This document shows positions 8,353 to 15,340 of a stretch of DNA of 34,428 nt, in pieces (position 1 is the first letter of the stretch; each line of letters starts with the position of its first letter). Under the pieces are notes generated by a model that worked only from the letters and a program-made list of their open reading frames with translations, ran no database searches and had not been told where the DNA came from. Made by a program: the position numbers and the translations under genes. The stretch covers positions 1 through 34,428 of the forward strand of contig JAEWJS010000031.1 of NCBI GenBank assembly GCA_023386495.1, written 5' to 3'. Source of the DNA: Bacillota bacterium (GTDB taxonomy: Bacteria; Bacillota; Bacilli; Paenibacillales; Paenibacillaceae).

Positions 8353-8491
8353 CGAATCCCACTCTCTCCGCCATACGAGCACATCCAACCGATCCTTGAA
8401 AGGGGATCGGTTTTTTGCGAGTATGGCGGGTGGGATTCGAACGGGCCGTTAAGCGAACATGCCATAGGGAATGTTCGTAGGCCCCGGCGTG
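8353..8491 (+). repeat. Direct repeat, copy 2: truncated tRNA-Ser 3' end and terminator
   Basis: A 139-bp copy of 8167-8306, with one base deleted in the terminator loop and a few substitutions, including one that breaks the final hairpin. It carries only the 3' part of the tRNA (from CGAATCCC), so it is a pseudo-tRNA end and not a functional gene. The 46-bp link between the copies (8307-8352) contains a hairpin with arms TGGCTGT and ACAGCCA. Confidence 0.85.
8387..8416 (+). terminator. Terminator within repeat copy 2
   Basis: AACCGATCC pairs with GGATCGGTT and T6 follows. It is a duplicate of the tRNA-Ser terminator with no gene of its own upstream. Confidence 0.75.
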
Positions 8492-8494
8492 TGA

Positions 8495-8810
8495 GCTTGA
8501 GGCGGCATGGATAGCAAAAATGTAGTTCGTTCGCGAGATATGTGGGGCTTGAGGCCGCATGAATAGCAATATTGTCAGCAGTGAGTGCTGCAAGCACGAT
8601 ATGCCGAACTACGTGGGGCGTTGGTTCCAATCTCCCCGCTGTAGTTCGGAAACGCCAAATTAAACTGCGGTTTTTCAGACCACTGCGCCATATAACGCTT
8701 TCTAGTTCGGCATTTCAGACTTGCAGCGCCAATTGCTTACAGGCGGCTGCTGTAAGTAGACTAATCCGAACTAGACTAATCCGAACTCGGCTAATCCGAA
8801 CTCGCAATCG
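8495..8810. repeat. Intergenic island of short repeats (CCGAACTA/TAGTTCGG family)
   Basis: The gene-free stretch 8492-9000 holds several small repeats. A 23-bp imperfect direct repeat starts GCTTGAGGCGGCATG at 8495 and GCTTGAGGCCGCATG at 8547. Arms CCGAACTAC (8604-8612) and GTAGTTCGG (8641-8649) form an inverted repeat that also pairs GGGG with CCCC. Three tandem 15-bp units with core CTAATCCGAACT lie at about 8759-8802, and TAGTTCGG recurs at 8703. ORFs across this region lack ribosome binding sites and look spurious. Confidence 0.6.
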
Positions 8811-9000
8811 CAGGCATATTCTCGACCCCAGGCGCCGATAACAAATAAGCTCTAGCCCATCCACTTGAACAGCATGCAGCTGGGGGCTTGCATCAGGTCC
8901 GGATTAACCGGGCGAGCGATGTCTCGGCTGGTCTGGCCATATGGGGGAAAATGCGCGGTCTTATTGAGCTAGACGAACCAGCAGCAGCACCCCATAGCAA

Positions 9001-9034
9001 GAGGCCGCACATGATCAGCATCATGTGCGGCCTC
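9001..9034 (-). terminator. Terminator of the ABC transporter operon
   Basis: A perfect 14-bp stem (GAGGCCGCACATGA and its complement) with a 6-base loop lies ten bases after the stop of the ATPase gene. The T-tract is weak on both strands. Confidence 0.65.
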
Positions 9035-9043
9035 TTCTTCGAT

Positions 9044-9838
9044 CTATCCAAGCACGATCCGGTCATCGGCCAGCTTGTGGCCGCTAACCCGTTCGAACTC
9101 GCCGAGCAGCTGCTCGACGGTCAGATCCTTCTTGCGTTCTTCCGTGATGTCCAGAATGATCTGGCCCTTGTCCATCATGATCAGGCGGTTCCCCAGCCGG
9201 ATGGCTTGCTCCATGTTATGCGTCACCATCAGCGTCGTGAGCCCCATCTCGCGCACGATCGACTCGGTCAGCCGCGTGATGAGCTCGGCACGAGCCGGGT
9301 CAAGCGCGGCCGTGTGCTCGTCGAGCAGCAGAATTTTCGGCTCCGTGAACGTGGCCATAAGCAGGCTGAGCGCTTGGCGCTCGCCGCCGGACAGCAGCCC
9401 GACCTTGGCGCGCAGGCGGTCCTCCAGACCGATCCCAAGCCGCTTCAACTGCTCGCGATACATCGTCCGCTTGCTCGACGTTACGCCGAACCGCAGCCCC
9501 CTCGTCTTGCCGCGCATGAACGCCATCGCTAGATTTTCCTCAATCGACATATGCGGTGCCGTACCGGCCATCGGATCCTGGAACACGCGGCCGATCCACT
9601 TGCTGCGCTGGTACTCCGGCAGAGCGCCGATCGACTGGCCCTCGATGCGGATCTCGCCCATATCGGGCTTGTAGCCGCCGGAGATGATGTTCATCAAGGT
9701 GGACTTGCCCGCGCCGTTGCTGCCGATCACCGTAACGAAGTCGCCGGGGTTCAGATGCAGATTGATGCGGATCAAGGCTGTCTTCTCGTCAGGCGTGCCC
9801 GGGTTGAACAACTTGAACACATTGTTTAACTGCAGCAT
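9044..9838 (-). CDS. ABC transporter ATP-binding protein (TrpYZ-like system)
   Basis: The ATPase of an importer whose permease and binding protein genes lie immediately upstream. The 264 residues show Walker A G39-SNGAGKST, the signature LSGGERQAL and Walker B ILLLDEHTAALDP, with VTHNMEQA as the switch His. All are intact. Its partners identify the PF04392-type importer family, in which known members take up tryptophan or tyrosine; the substrate here is unknown. Its ATG overlaps the permease stop in TAATG, and GGAGGTGAG precedes it, so the two are translationally coupled. Confidence 0.88.
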   Translation of the reverse strand: MLQLNNVFKLFNPGTPDEKTALIRINLHLNPGDFVTVIGSNGAGKSTLMNIISGGYKPDMGEIRIEGQSIGALPEYQRSKWIGRVFQDPMAGTAPHMSIEENLAMAFMRGKTRGLRFGVTSSKRTMYREQLKRLGIGLEDRLRAKVGLLSGGERQALSLLMATFTEPKILLLDEHTAALDPARAELITRLTESIVREMGLTTLMVTHNMEQAIRLGNRLIMMDKGQIILDITEERKKDLTVEQLLGEFERVSGHKLADDRIVLG

Positions 9839-10731
9839 TATTGCTCACCTCCGGAAGACAGTTCGACCGAGCGCTTGCGCGCGAGGTTCTTGCGGCTGAT
9901 CGATCGCTGGATCTGCGGCACGACAAGCGCGGCGATAACGATGAACGCCGTAATGAACTTAAGGTCAGACGCCTCGAGCCACTCGATCTGGTAAGCGATC
10001 GCGATGACGATCCGGTAGACGATCGAGCCGAGTACGACGGCCAGCGTGGCACGGAATACGGTCAATGCGCCAAAAATCGCTTCGCCGATAATGACGGAAG
10101 CCAGGCCGATGACGATCATCCCGATGCCCATGGAAATGTCGGCGAAGCCGGATTGCTGGGCAATGAATGCGCCAGACAGCGCGACAAGCCCGTTGGACAG
10201 GCTGACGCCTAGAATCTTCGTCGTATCGGTATTGGCGCCGAAGCTGCCGATCATGCGCGCATTGTCGCCGGTAGCCCGCAGCGCAAGTCCCAGGTCTGTC
10301 TTCAGGAACGCATCAAGCGCGAGCTTGATGACGATGACGACGATCAGCATGAGCCAGATCGGCGAGATTGAGGTGAATACCGTCTCGGACTTAATGAGCG
10401 ATACGTTCGGACGGTCCAGGATGCGCATGTTAATGGAATAGAGCGCAATCATCATCAGAATGCCGGACAAGAGACCGTTGATTCGGCCCTTCGTGTGCAG
10501 CAGGCCGGTGATGGCGCCAGCAGCGCAGCCCCCTGCGAATGCAGCGGCAGTAGCGAGCCACGGCGAGAAGCCGTTCGTGATCATGATCGCGGCGATTGCG
10601 CCGCCCGTCGTGAAGCTGCCGTCTACCGTGAGATCGGGAAAATCCAAGATGCGGAACGTGATGTAGACCCCAAGTGCCATAAGCGCATATAGAAGGCCTA
10701 GCTCAATCGCTCCGTCGAGTTGCGTGAGCAT
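9838..10731 (-). CDS. ABC transporter permease (BPD_transp_2 / TrpY-like)
   Basis: A 297-residue membrane protein with about eight or nine hydrophobic helices, resembling the branched-chain amino acid permease superfamily used by PF04392-type importers. Recognisable elements are the N-terminal GLLYALMALGVYITFRILDFPDLTVDGSF and the internal GDNARMIGSFGANTD, the latter in the cytoplasmic coupling region. It forms the channel across the membrane together with the ATPase. A terminator-like hairpin separates it from the binding-protein gene, which would lower its expression relative to that gene. Confidence 0.87.
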   Translation of the reverse strand: MLTQLDGAIELGLLYALMALGVYITFRILDFPDLTVDGSFTTGGAIAAIMITNGFSPWLATAAAFAGGCAAGAITGLLHTKGRINGLLSGILMMIALYSINMRILDRPNVSLIKSETVFTSISPIWLMLIVVIVIKLALDAFLKTDLGLALRATGDNARMIGSFGANTDTTKILGVSLSNGLVALSGAFIAQQSGFADISMGIGMIVIGLASVIIGEAIFGALTVFRATLAVVLGSIVYRIVIAIAYQIEWLEASDLKFITAFIVIAALVVPQIQRSISRKNLARKRSVELSSGGEQ

Positions 10732-10753
10732 TACGATACCTCCCTATCAAGAT

Positions 10754-10788
10754 CGAAAAGGGGGCGGACGATGTTCACGTCCACCCCC
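10754..10788 (-). terminator. Intercistronic hairpin, partial terminator
   Basis: On the minus strand GGGGG-T-GGACG pairs with CGTCC-G-CCCCC, and TTTT follows directly. It sits between the binding-protein and permease genes. Such hairpins commonly make the binding protein more abundant than the membrane parts. Confidence 0.6.
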
Positions 10789-10799
10789 TCCTACGTGAA

Positions 10800-11798
10800 T
10801 TACTCGATGATGTTGGTCGCAGGATCCTTAACGGCGGCCTTCATAGCATCCGTCACTTCGATTCCCTGCTCGGCCGCAGCCTTCAGGTTCAAGATGAGGT
10901 CCAGCTTCGTCGGCGCCGTAACTGCGAGGTCGCTCGGCTTCTTGCCGTCCTTCAGAATCTGTACGGCCATCTGGCCTGCCTCGTACCCGTGATCGTAGTA
11001 CTTAAAGCCGACAGTCGCGAATGCGCCTTTCTCAACCGTGTCGCGGTCGCTCGAGAAGAACGGGATGTCGTTGTCGTTCGCCACTTGAATGATCGCATCC
11101 ACGCCGCTTACAACGGTATTGTCCAGCGTAATGAAGATCGCGTCGACCTTGCCAACCAAGGAATCGGCCGCTTGCTTCACTTCGGAAGTGTTCGTCACCG
11201 GCGCTTTGACCAGCTTGATATCATGCTTCGCCAGGGCTTGCTCTGCATAATCGGCCATGATGACGGCGTTGGATTCGCCTTCGTTGATGACGACGCCTAC
11301 AGACTTAACATCCGCAAAATTAGCCGCGATATATTCCATCAGCTGCGTGATGGCCTCCGGATTCGTGTCGGAAGCCCCGGTCACGTTGCCGCTCGGCTTG
11401 TCCAGCTTATCTACGAGCTCTGCTGCGAGAGGATCCGTAACGGCGGCGAACAGGATCGGATCTTCCTTCTCCTGTTGAACGATCGCCTGCGCGGACGGCG
11501 TCGCGATCGCATAGATCAGATCATAGCTCTCGCCGGACAGCTTCTGCGCGATAGACAGGTTATTGGTCGGATCCGCTTGCGCGTTATTGAAGTCCAGCTT
11601 CAGATTCTTGCCTTCCTCGATTCCTGCATCTTTCAGCGCGGCTACAAAACCTTCCCGTGTCGCATCCAGCGACGGATGTTCAACAAATTGCGAAATGGCG
11701 ACCGTATACTCGGAATCGCTCCCTCCGCAACCGGTAAGCGCTACCAATCCCGCTGATAGCAGAATGGATAACATGAATTTTTTACGACCTTTCATCAT
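10800..11798 (-). CDS. ABC transporter substrate-binding lipoprotein (PF04392, TrpX-like)
   Basis: The extracellular receptor of the importer, 332 residues. A signal peptide leads to the lipobox LTGCGG with the lipidated Cys near residue 24. The mature part fits the ABC_sub_bind family: YTVAISQFVEHPSLDATREGF, DLIYAIATPSAQA, DPILFAAVTDPLAAELV and GNVTGASD. TrpX-type proteins bind tryptophan or tyrosine. I see no T-box leader upstream, so the ligand is left open. The start at 11798 has AGAGAGGGG upstream; a second ATG follows directly. Confidence 0.88.
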   Translation of the reverse strand: MMKGRKKFMLSILLSAGLVALTGCGGSDSEYTVAISQFVEHPSLDATREGFVAALKDAGIEEGKNLKLDFNNAQADPTNNLSIAQKLSGESYDLIYAIATPSAQAIVQQEKEDPILFAAVTDPLAAELVDKLDKPSGNVTGASDTNPEAITQLMEYIAANFADVKSVGVVINEGESNAVIMADYAEQALAKHDIKLVKAPVTNTSEVKQAADSLVGKVDAIFITLDNTVVSGVDAIIQVANDNDIPFFSSDRDTVEKGAFATVGFKYYDHGYEAGQMAVQILKDGKKPSDLAVTAPTKLDLILNLKAAAEQGIEVTDAMKAAVKDPATNIIE

Positions 11799-11847
11799 GA
11801 CAAATATACCCCTCTCTGATGTCTAGATAATCCAGTATTTGTAAGAT

Positions 11848-11873
11848 CATGCTTCGTACAGACGAGAAGCATG
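11848..11873 (-). promoter_or_regulatory. Leader hairpin of the ABC operon
   Basis: Arms CATGCTTC (11848-11855) and GAAGCATG (11866-11873) form an 8-bp stem between the promoter and the first gene. It could be an mRNA hairpin or a protein-binding palindrome; the sequence does not decide. Confidence 0.4.
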
Positions 11874-11886
11874 GTAACATAAATCA

Positions 11887-11916
11887 AATATAGTATTCAT
11901 GGGCTTTTATAGTCAA
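11887..11916 (-). promoter_or_regulatory. Sigma-A promoter of the ABC operon
   Basis: On the minus strand, TTGACT (11916-11911), an 18-bp spacer and TATATT (11892-11887). It lies about 90 bases upstream of the binding-protein start. The surrounding 11830-11960 is AT-rich. Confidence 0.6.
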
Positions 11917-12071
11917 TGTAAGATTATAACAACATTCCATAATAAGTAATTTATGATAGCCTTTATGCATGTTTGTGAGCGAATGGGTCGGACAGTCCGC
12001 ACGAATAGGCCGAGCCCGCATAAATCCTAGCCGTTAACCGCATGTTATGAATGATGGAGGTGGTAAACGAG

Positions 12072-12419
12072 ATGGCCAATAAGGATGAGTTAAAAATCGA
12101 TCAAGCATCGCTGGCAGACGCGTGGAAACGTACGCTGCCCACCGTCATGAACAGCTCCGACCAGTCGAAAGTGTTGGCGGATGAAGCGAACCCGAAGGCG
12201 CTGCGCGTCCATATCGACACGGCGGGACATACGATGTACTCTTTTGACTACCTAGTGGAGTATGTGGACAGCCGTGAGGTTAAGGTGGAATTGGTCGATG
12301 TGGAGCGGGATGGCCGGACAATCGACGAACGGCCGGATGTCGTCCAACAATTGGTTGCGGATTACACGCGGCATCTGCATGAATGCGCGCAGCAGCTCCA
12401 TGCGTATACGCATGCATAA
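12072..12419 (+). CDS. Small protein of unknown function
   Basis: A 115-residue soluble acidic protein with no signal peptide or membrane segment. I do not recognise the family. The middle part (LRVHIDTAGHTMYSFDYLVEYVDSREVKVELVDVERDG) alternates in a way that suggests a beta-sheet, and the C-terminal 30 residues look helical and His-rich (HLHECAQQLHAYTHA). A longer frame opens at 12051, but GGAGGTGG at 12056-12063 points to the ATG at 12072. It is followed closely by two more small genes and probably shares their transcript. Confidence 0.7.
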   Translation: MANKDELKIDQASLADAWKRTLPTVMNSSDQSKVLADEANPKALRVHIDTAGHTMYSFDYLVEYVDSREVKVELVDVERDGRTIDERPDVVQQLVADYTRHLHECAQQLHAYTHA

Positions 12420-12440
12420 CGGATAGAGAGGACGAGGCAG

Positions 12441-12632
12441 ATGAGCAAAGCGAAGGGCGGATTGGACAAGAACCTGAGCAATGTCGTCGAGGCGCTTGCG
12501 GTTACGCCGGTGAACAGCCATCAAGCGCAGCAGATCCAGCAGGATAAGAACGACCGTCGCCATCAAGACGCGCTGAATCATGACAATCCGAATGACTTGA
12601 ACTCGGCGGTCAATAACGATAAGGGGGTCTAG
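12441..12632 (+). CDS. Small hydrophilic protein of unknown function
   Basis: A 63-residue, very hydrophilic protein rich in Asn, Gln, Asp and Lys (QAQQIQQDKNDRRHQDALNHDN). It has no hydrophobic core and is probably disordered. GAGGACGAGG precedes the start by a few bases. It lies 21 bases after the previous gene and two bases before the next. The composition recalls small spore proteins, but no family motif is seen. Confidence 0.55.
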   Translation: MSKAKGGLDKNLSNVVEALAVTPVNSHQAQQIQQDKNDRRHQDALNHDNPNDLNSAVNNDKGV

Positions 12633-12634
12633 CG

Positions 12635-12784
12635 ATGAGCAAACCGGACAGCTATCCCGTCCCTGAAGCAGCCGACAAGCAGAATGCGAAGCGTCGTTCG
12701 GCACGTACGCAGCAAGAGCCGTTATCCGGCTCCAAGCAAGTTAAGCAGGACAATCATTCCCGTCATAATAACGGCGAAGGGTAA
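12635..12784 (+). CDS. Very small basic hydrophilic protein of unknown function
   Basis: A 49-residue frame beginning MSKPDSYPVPEAADKQNAKR and ending in HNNGEG. It starts two bases after the previous stop, with AAGGGGG as a good ribosome binding site overlapping that stop. Its composition (Lys, Arg, Gln, Asn, Ser, no hydrophobic core) resembles its neighbour. It opens with MSK like many small spore proteins, but I cannot assign a family. The coupling and ribosome binding site make it likely to be real. Confidence 0.5.
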   Translation: MSKPDSYPVPEAADKQNAKRRSARTQQEPLSGSKQVKQDNHSRHNNGEG

Positions 12785-12917
12785 CGGTTAGGGCGGTACA
12801 TTGGTAACATTCACACCCGTTCTTTAATGAAATTTTACTTCCCGTTACCCTCCTCTTGGTTTAGAATGAGGTAGTTGCGCCTCATGCGCTAAACCACTGT
12901 AGGAGGGAACGGAACCA

Positions 12918-13970
12918 ATGAGAAGAATCATGCCATTCATCGCACTCATACTTACAGCTCTGGTCGTTCTGGCAGGATGCAGTTCTGCCGAGCCGCCCAA
13001 AGAAGCGATACAGCAGGCACTAGGCAAGTCGATGGAGATGAAGTCTTATTCCTTCAAGGGATCGCTCGCAATCAATGAGCTCGATCTGCCAGCAGAGATG
13101 CTCGAAGGGATGGACCCTTCGATGCTGGACATGGTGAAGAACGCGTCGCTTAACGTGACGGGTGCTTACCAGGAAGACCCGATGAAGATGGAGATGAAGC
13201 TGGAGCTCGCGCTCAAGGGCGATATGGCGTTCAATCTTCATATCCCGATGGTCATTACACAAGATAAGATGTGGGTGAAAATTCCCGATATCCCGATGCT
13301 GCCGCTGGGCGAGGCTTCCGGCAAGTTCATCGAGATCGACATGAAACAGTTGGCCGAAGAGCAAGGCGTCGAAGTGCCTGATCTGGACATTCAGAAGCAG
13401 CGCAAGATGGTTGAGGATATGACGGGCATCTTGTTCAAGCATTTCGAAGAGAAGGATTATTTTGCGGAAGTGAAGAAGGAAGACATGACGAGCTTGCCGA
13501 CTGACGTGAAGCCGGACCAGATCGTGAAGTTCTTCGTTACGCAGGAGACATTCGAGCCGATGGTGATGACGCTCATCGATAAGGTTGCTCCTGAAGTGAT
13601 TGATCTGATCATTGCCAACCAAGAATATATGGACACGATGCAGCTCACGAAGGAAGATCTGGAAGAGGCGAAGAAGGAGCTGGCCGAGGGTGACCGCGGG
13701 GAACTGCGTGCGGGACTCGACGAGTTCAAGGAAGCCGTGAAGGTGAATGAGCTGAGCTTGACGACAGCGATCGAAGGCGACCTGCCGGTGTATCAAGAAG
13801 CGAAGGTGAACCTGGACGTGACGAACGAGGGGCAGACTGCGAAGATCGGCCTGACGTTCACTTCGCAATACAGCAACATCAATAAGGACGTGAAGTTCGA
13901 AATCGAGATCCCTGAGGATACGATGACGATCGATGAGCTCATGGGCGCATTCATGGCGCCAGCAATGTAA
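12918..13970 (+). CDS. Lipoprotein of unknown function (LolA/LppX-like fold suspected)
   Basis: A 350-residue exported lipoprotein. A signal peptide ends in the lipobox VLAGCSS (Cys near residue 21). The mature chain has features of the beta-rich lipoproteins that Firmicutes use in the envelope: SYSFKGSLAINE near the start, MKMEMKLELALKGD, and the C-terminal AKIGLTFTSQYSNINKDVKFEIEIP. Met and Glu are unusually frequent. The start has GGAGGGAACGG upstream. It is followed by a strong bidirectional terminator. The ligand and role are unknown. Confidence 0.75.
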   Translation: MRRIMPFIALILTALVVLAGCSSAEPPKEAIQQALGKSMEMKSYSFKGSLAINELDLPAEMLEGMDPSMLDMVKNASLNVTGAYQEDPMKMEMKLELALKGDMAFNLHIPMVITQDKMWVKIPDIPMLPLGEASGKFIEIDMKQLAEEQGVEVPDLDIQKQRKMVEDMTGILFKHFEEKDYFAEVKKEDMTSLPTDVKPDQIVKFFVTQETFEPMVMTLIDKVAPEVIDLIIANQEYMDTMQLTKEDLEEAKKELAEGDRGELRAGLDEFKEAVKVNELSLTTAIEGDLPVYQEAKVNLDVTNEGQTAKIGLTFTSQYSNINKDVKFEIEIPEDTMTIDELMGAFMAPAM

Positions 13971-13989
13971 GATATAAGAAGTTACACGA

Positions 13990-14018
13990 AGCCCCGGCGA
14001 TTATCGCCGGGGCTTTAA
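13990..14018. terminator. Bidirectional terminator between lipoprotein and SDR genes
   Basis: AGCCCCGGCGA and TCGCCGGGGCT form a perfect 11-bp stem with a 3-base loop, followed by TTTAAA. It separates two convergent genes and can serve both. Confidence 0.85.
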
Positions 14019-14029
14019 ACGTGCCTGTA

Positions 14030-14731
14030 TTAGATCGCCATCGGCTTGCCCGTGAAGTCCACGAAGGCGAACTGGCTCTTCACGATCTCCGCGCCTTCGG
14101 CCAGATTCAGAATACTAGCAGCGTTGCTGCGCGGATCGCCTGGCGCCTTGTCGCCGCCCATGTCGGTCCTAATCCAGCCGGGATGGACGCTTAACACGCG
14201 GATATTACGCTTCTCTACATAGCGCTTCAACTGCTCGGAGAACATGTTAAGCGCCGTCTTGGAAATCGCGTAAGGATAATCGCCGGCATAGGCGTTGGTC
14301 AGACTGCCTGCCTCCGAGGAGATGTTCAGGATGGCCCCGTAGCTGCCGTCGGTCGGCAGGAGCGGCAGCATATGCTTCACGACGATGATCGGTCCATACA
14401 AGTTAATCTCGAGCGTCCGGCGCATGTCATCCATGTTGAGCTGCTCCAGCGGATTCTCGCGGCCGAGCAGAATGCCGGCATTGTTAATGACGCCATGCAG
14501 TTGGACGCCTTGGGCGCTCAGATCTGCCGCAACGCCAGCTACTTGCTCCTCATTCACGACATCCATGGCATGGACGGAGAGCGAGTCGGGGTATTGCTGC
14601 CGCAGCGTGTCCAGCTTATCGCCTGGCTGCGGCGTGCGGGCGGCAGCGAAGACGCGGTGGCCGCGCTGCAGCGCTTCCGAGGCAAGCTCGAAGCCTAGGC
14701 CGCGGTTCGCTCCGGTAATTAGAATGTTCAT
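14030..14731 (-). CDS. Short-chain dehydrogenase/reductase (SDR)
   Basis: An NAD(P)-dependent oxidoreductase of 233 residues with a Rossmann fold. It shows the classical SDR motifs: TGANRGLG (residues 6-13) for the cofactor, NNAG near 86, catalytic Ser in NISSEAGS, and the Y-A-I-S-K pair with Tyr and Lys. The body resembles sniffer/carbonyl-reductase-like SDRs. The substrate is unknown. It lies 49 bases downstream of the VOC gene on the same strand and is probably co-transcribed with it. Confidence 0.88.
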   Translation of the reverse strand: MNILITGANRGLGFELASEALQRGHRVFAAARTPQPGDKLDTLRQQYPDSLSVHAMDVVNEEQVAGVAADLSAQGVQLHGVINNAGILLGRENPLEQLNMDDMRRTLEINLYGPIIVVKHMLPLLPTDGSYGAILNISSEAGSLTNAYAGDYPYAISKTALNMFSEQLKRYVEKRNIRVLSVHPGWIRTDMGGDKAPGDPRSNAASILNLAEGAEIVKSQFAFVDFTGKPMAI

Positions 14732-14780
14732 CGGGTATTCGCCTCCATAAGCGCGGGAATGCGCCGGCTTAATCTTGTAT

Positions 14781-15239
14781 CTATTTCTTGTCGTTCTCGA
14801 GCAGTTCGATCAATACCTTCAGTTGCGAGAACGAATCGATGTATGCGTAGCGTCCGCCCGTATACTCACCTTTCTGAATAAGCGGCATTCCTGCGCCTTG
14901 CAGCGTCATGATCTTCTCCTTCATGCCGTCGATAACGAAGGCGATGTGGTGCGGGCCTTCGCCGTGCTCGTCGAGGTGTTCGCGCCAGGTGCTCGGATTG
15001 TGATCGGGCTCGATCAGCTCGATCTGCAGCTGCCCGGCATTGATGAACGCCAGCTTCGCTCTTGCTTCGGTAGAGCCGCCGCGCAGCTCGGTCTCTGCAA
15101 TATCGACCGTGTCCGTGACGATAACCTGCGGCTTGTCGATGCCGAAGAAGTCGGCCCAAGCCTGGCTGGTTGCCTCGATGTCATGCACGAGAATGCCGAT
15201 CTGCGTTACGATGTTGTTGCCCAGTACAGGATTAGCCAT
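14781..15239 (-). CDS. VOC family protein (glyoxalase / methylmalonyl-CoA epimerase-like)
   Basis: A 152-residue protein of two beta-alpha-beta-beta-beta modules. The metal-ligand positions of the vicinal oxygen chelate superfamily can be seen: His in IGILVHDI, Glu in LQIELIEP, His in GPHHIAFVI and Glu in KVLIELLE. The layout is closest to methylmalonyl-CoA epimerase-like members, but the reaction cannot be named from sequence. AAGAGGAGTG precedes the ATG. A LacI-type operator lies 37 bases upstream of the start. Confidence 0.85.
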   Translation of the reverse strand: MANPVLGNNIVTQIGILVHDIEATSQAWADFFGIDKPQVIVTDTVDIAETELRGGSTEARAKLAFINAGQLQIELIEPDHNPSTWREHLDEHGEGPHHIAFVIDGMKEKIMTLQGAGMPLIQKGEYTGGRYAYIDSFSQLKVLIELLENDKK

Positions 15240-15275
15240 GATAGTGTGACACTCCTCTTATATAGTGAATTGGGT

Positions 15276-15289
15276 TGAACACGTGTTTA
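15276..15289 (-). promoter_or_regulatory. LacI-family operator-like palindrome upstream of the VOC gene
   Basis: TGAACACGTGTTTA is a near-perfect 14-bp palindrome with a central CG, the form used by LacI-family repressors. It closely matches the site in front of the adjacent lacI-type gene (16370-16383). Confidence 0.5.
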
Positions 15290-15297
15290 TTGTGCCG

Positions 15298-15340
15298 TAA
15301 AAAAAGAATATTATCGGGATTCGCAAGAATCCCGAATAAT
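15298..15340 (-). terminator. Terminator of the LacI-type regulator gene
   Basis: TCGGGATTC and GAATCCCGA (15314-15322, 15327-15335) form a stem with loop GCAA that overlaps the stop codon. TTCTTTTTTT follows on the minus strand. It isolates the regulator transcript from the VOC-SDR pair. Confidence 0.75.

Noticed and set aside
8143..8630. Minus-strand ORFs with peptides such as MLVWRREWDSNPRE and MAERVGF
   Set aside because: They are translations of the antisense strand of the tRNA-Ser gene and its duplicated end. They have no ribosome binding sites and resemble known spurious tRNA-derived predictions.
8888..9532. Plus-strand ORF over the end of the ABC ATPase gene
   Set aside because: It is antisense to a gene with all ATPase motifs and spans the terminator hairpin.
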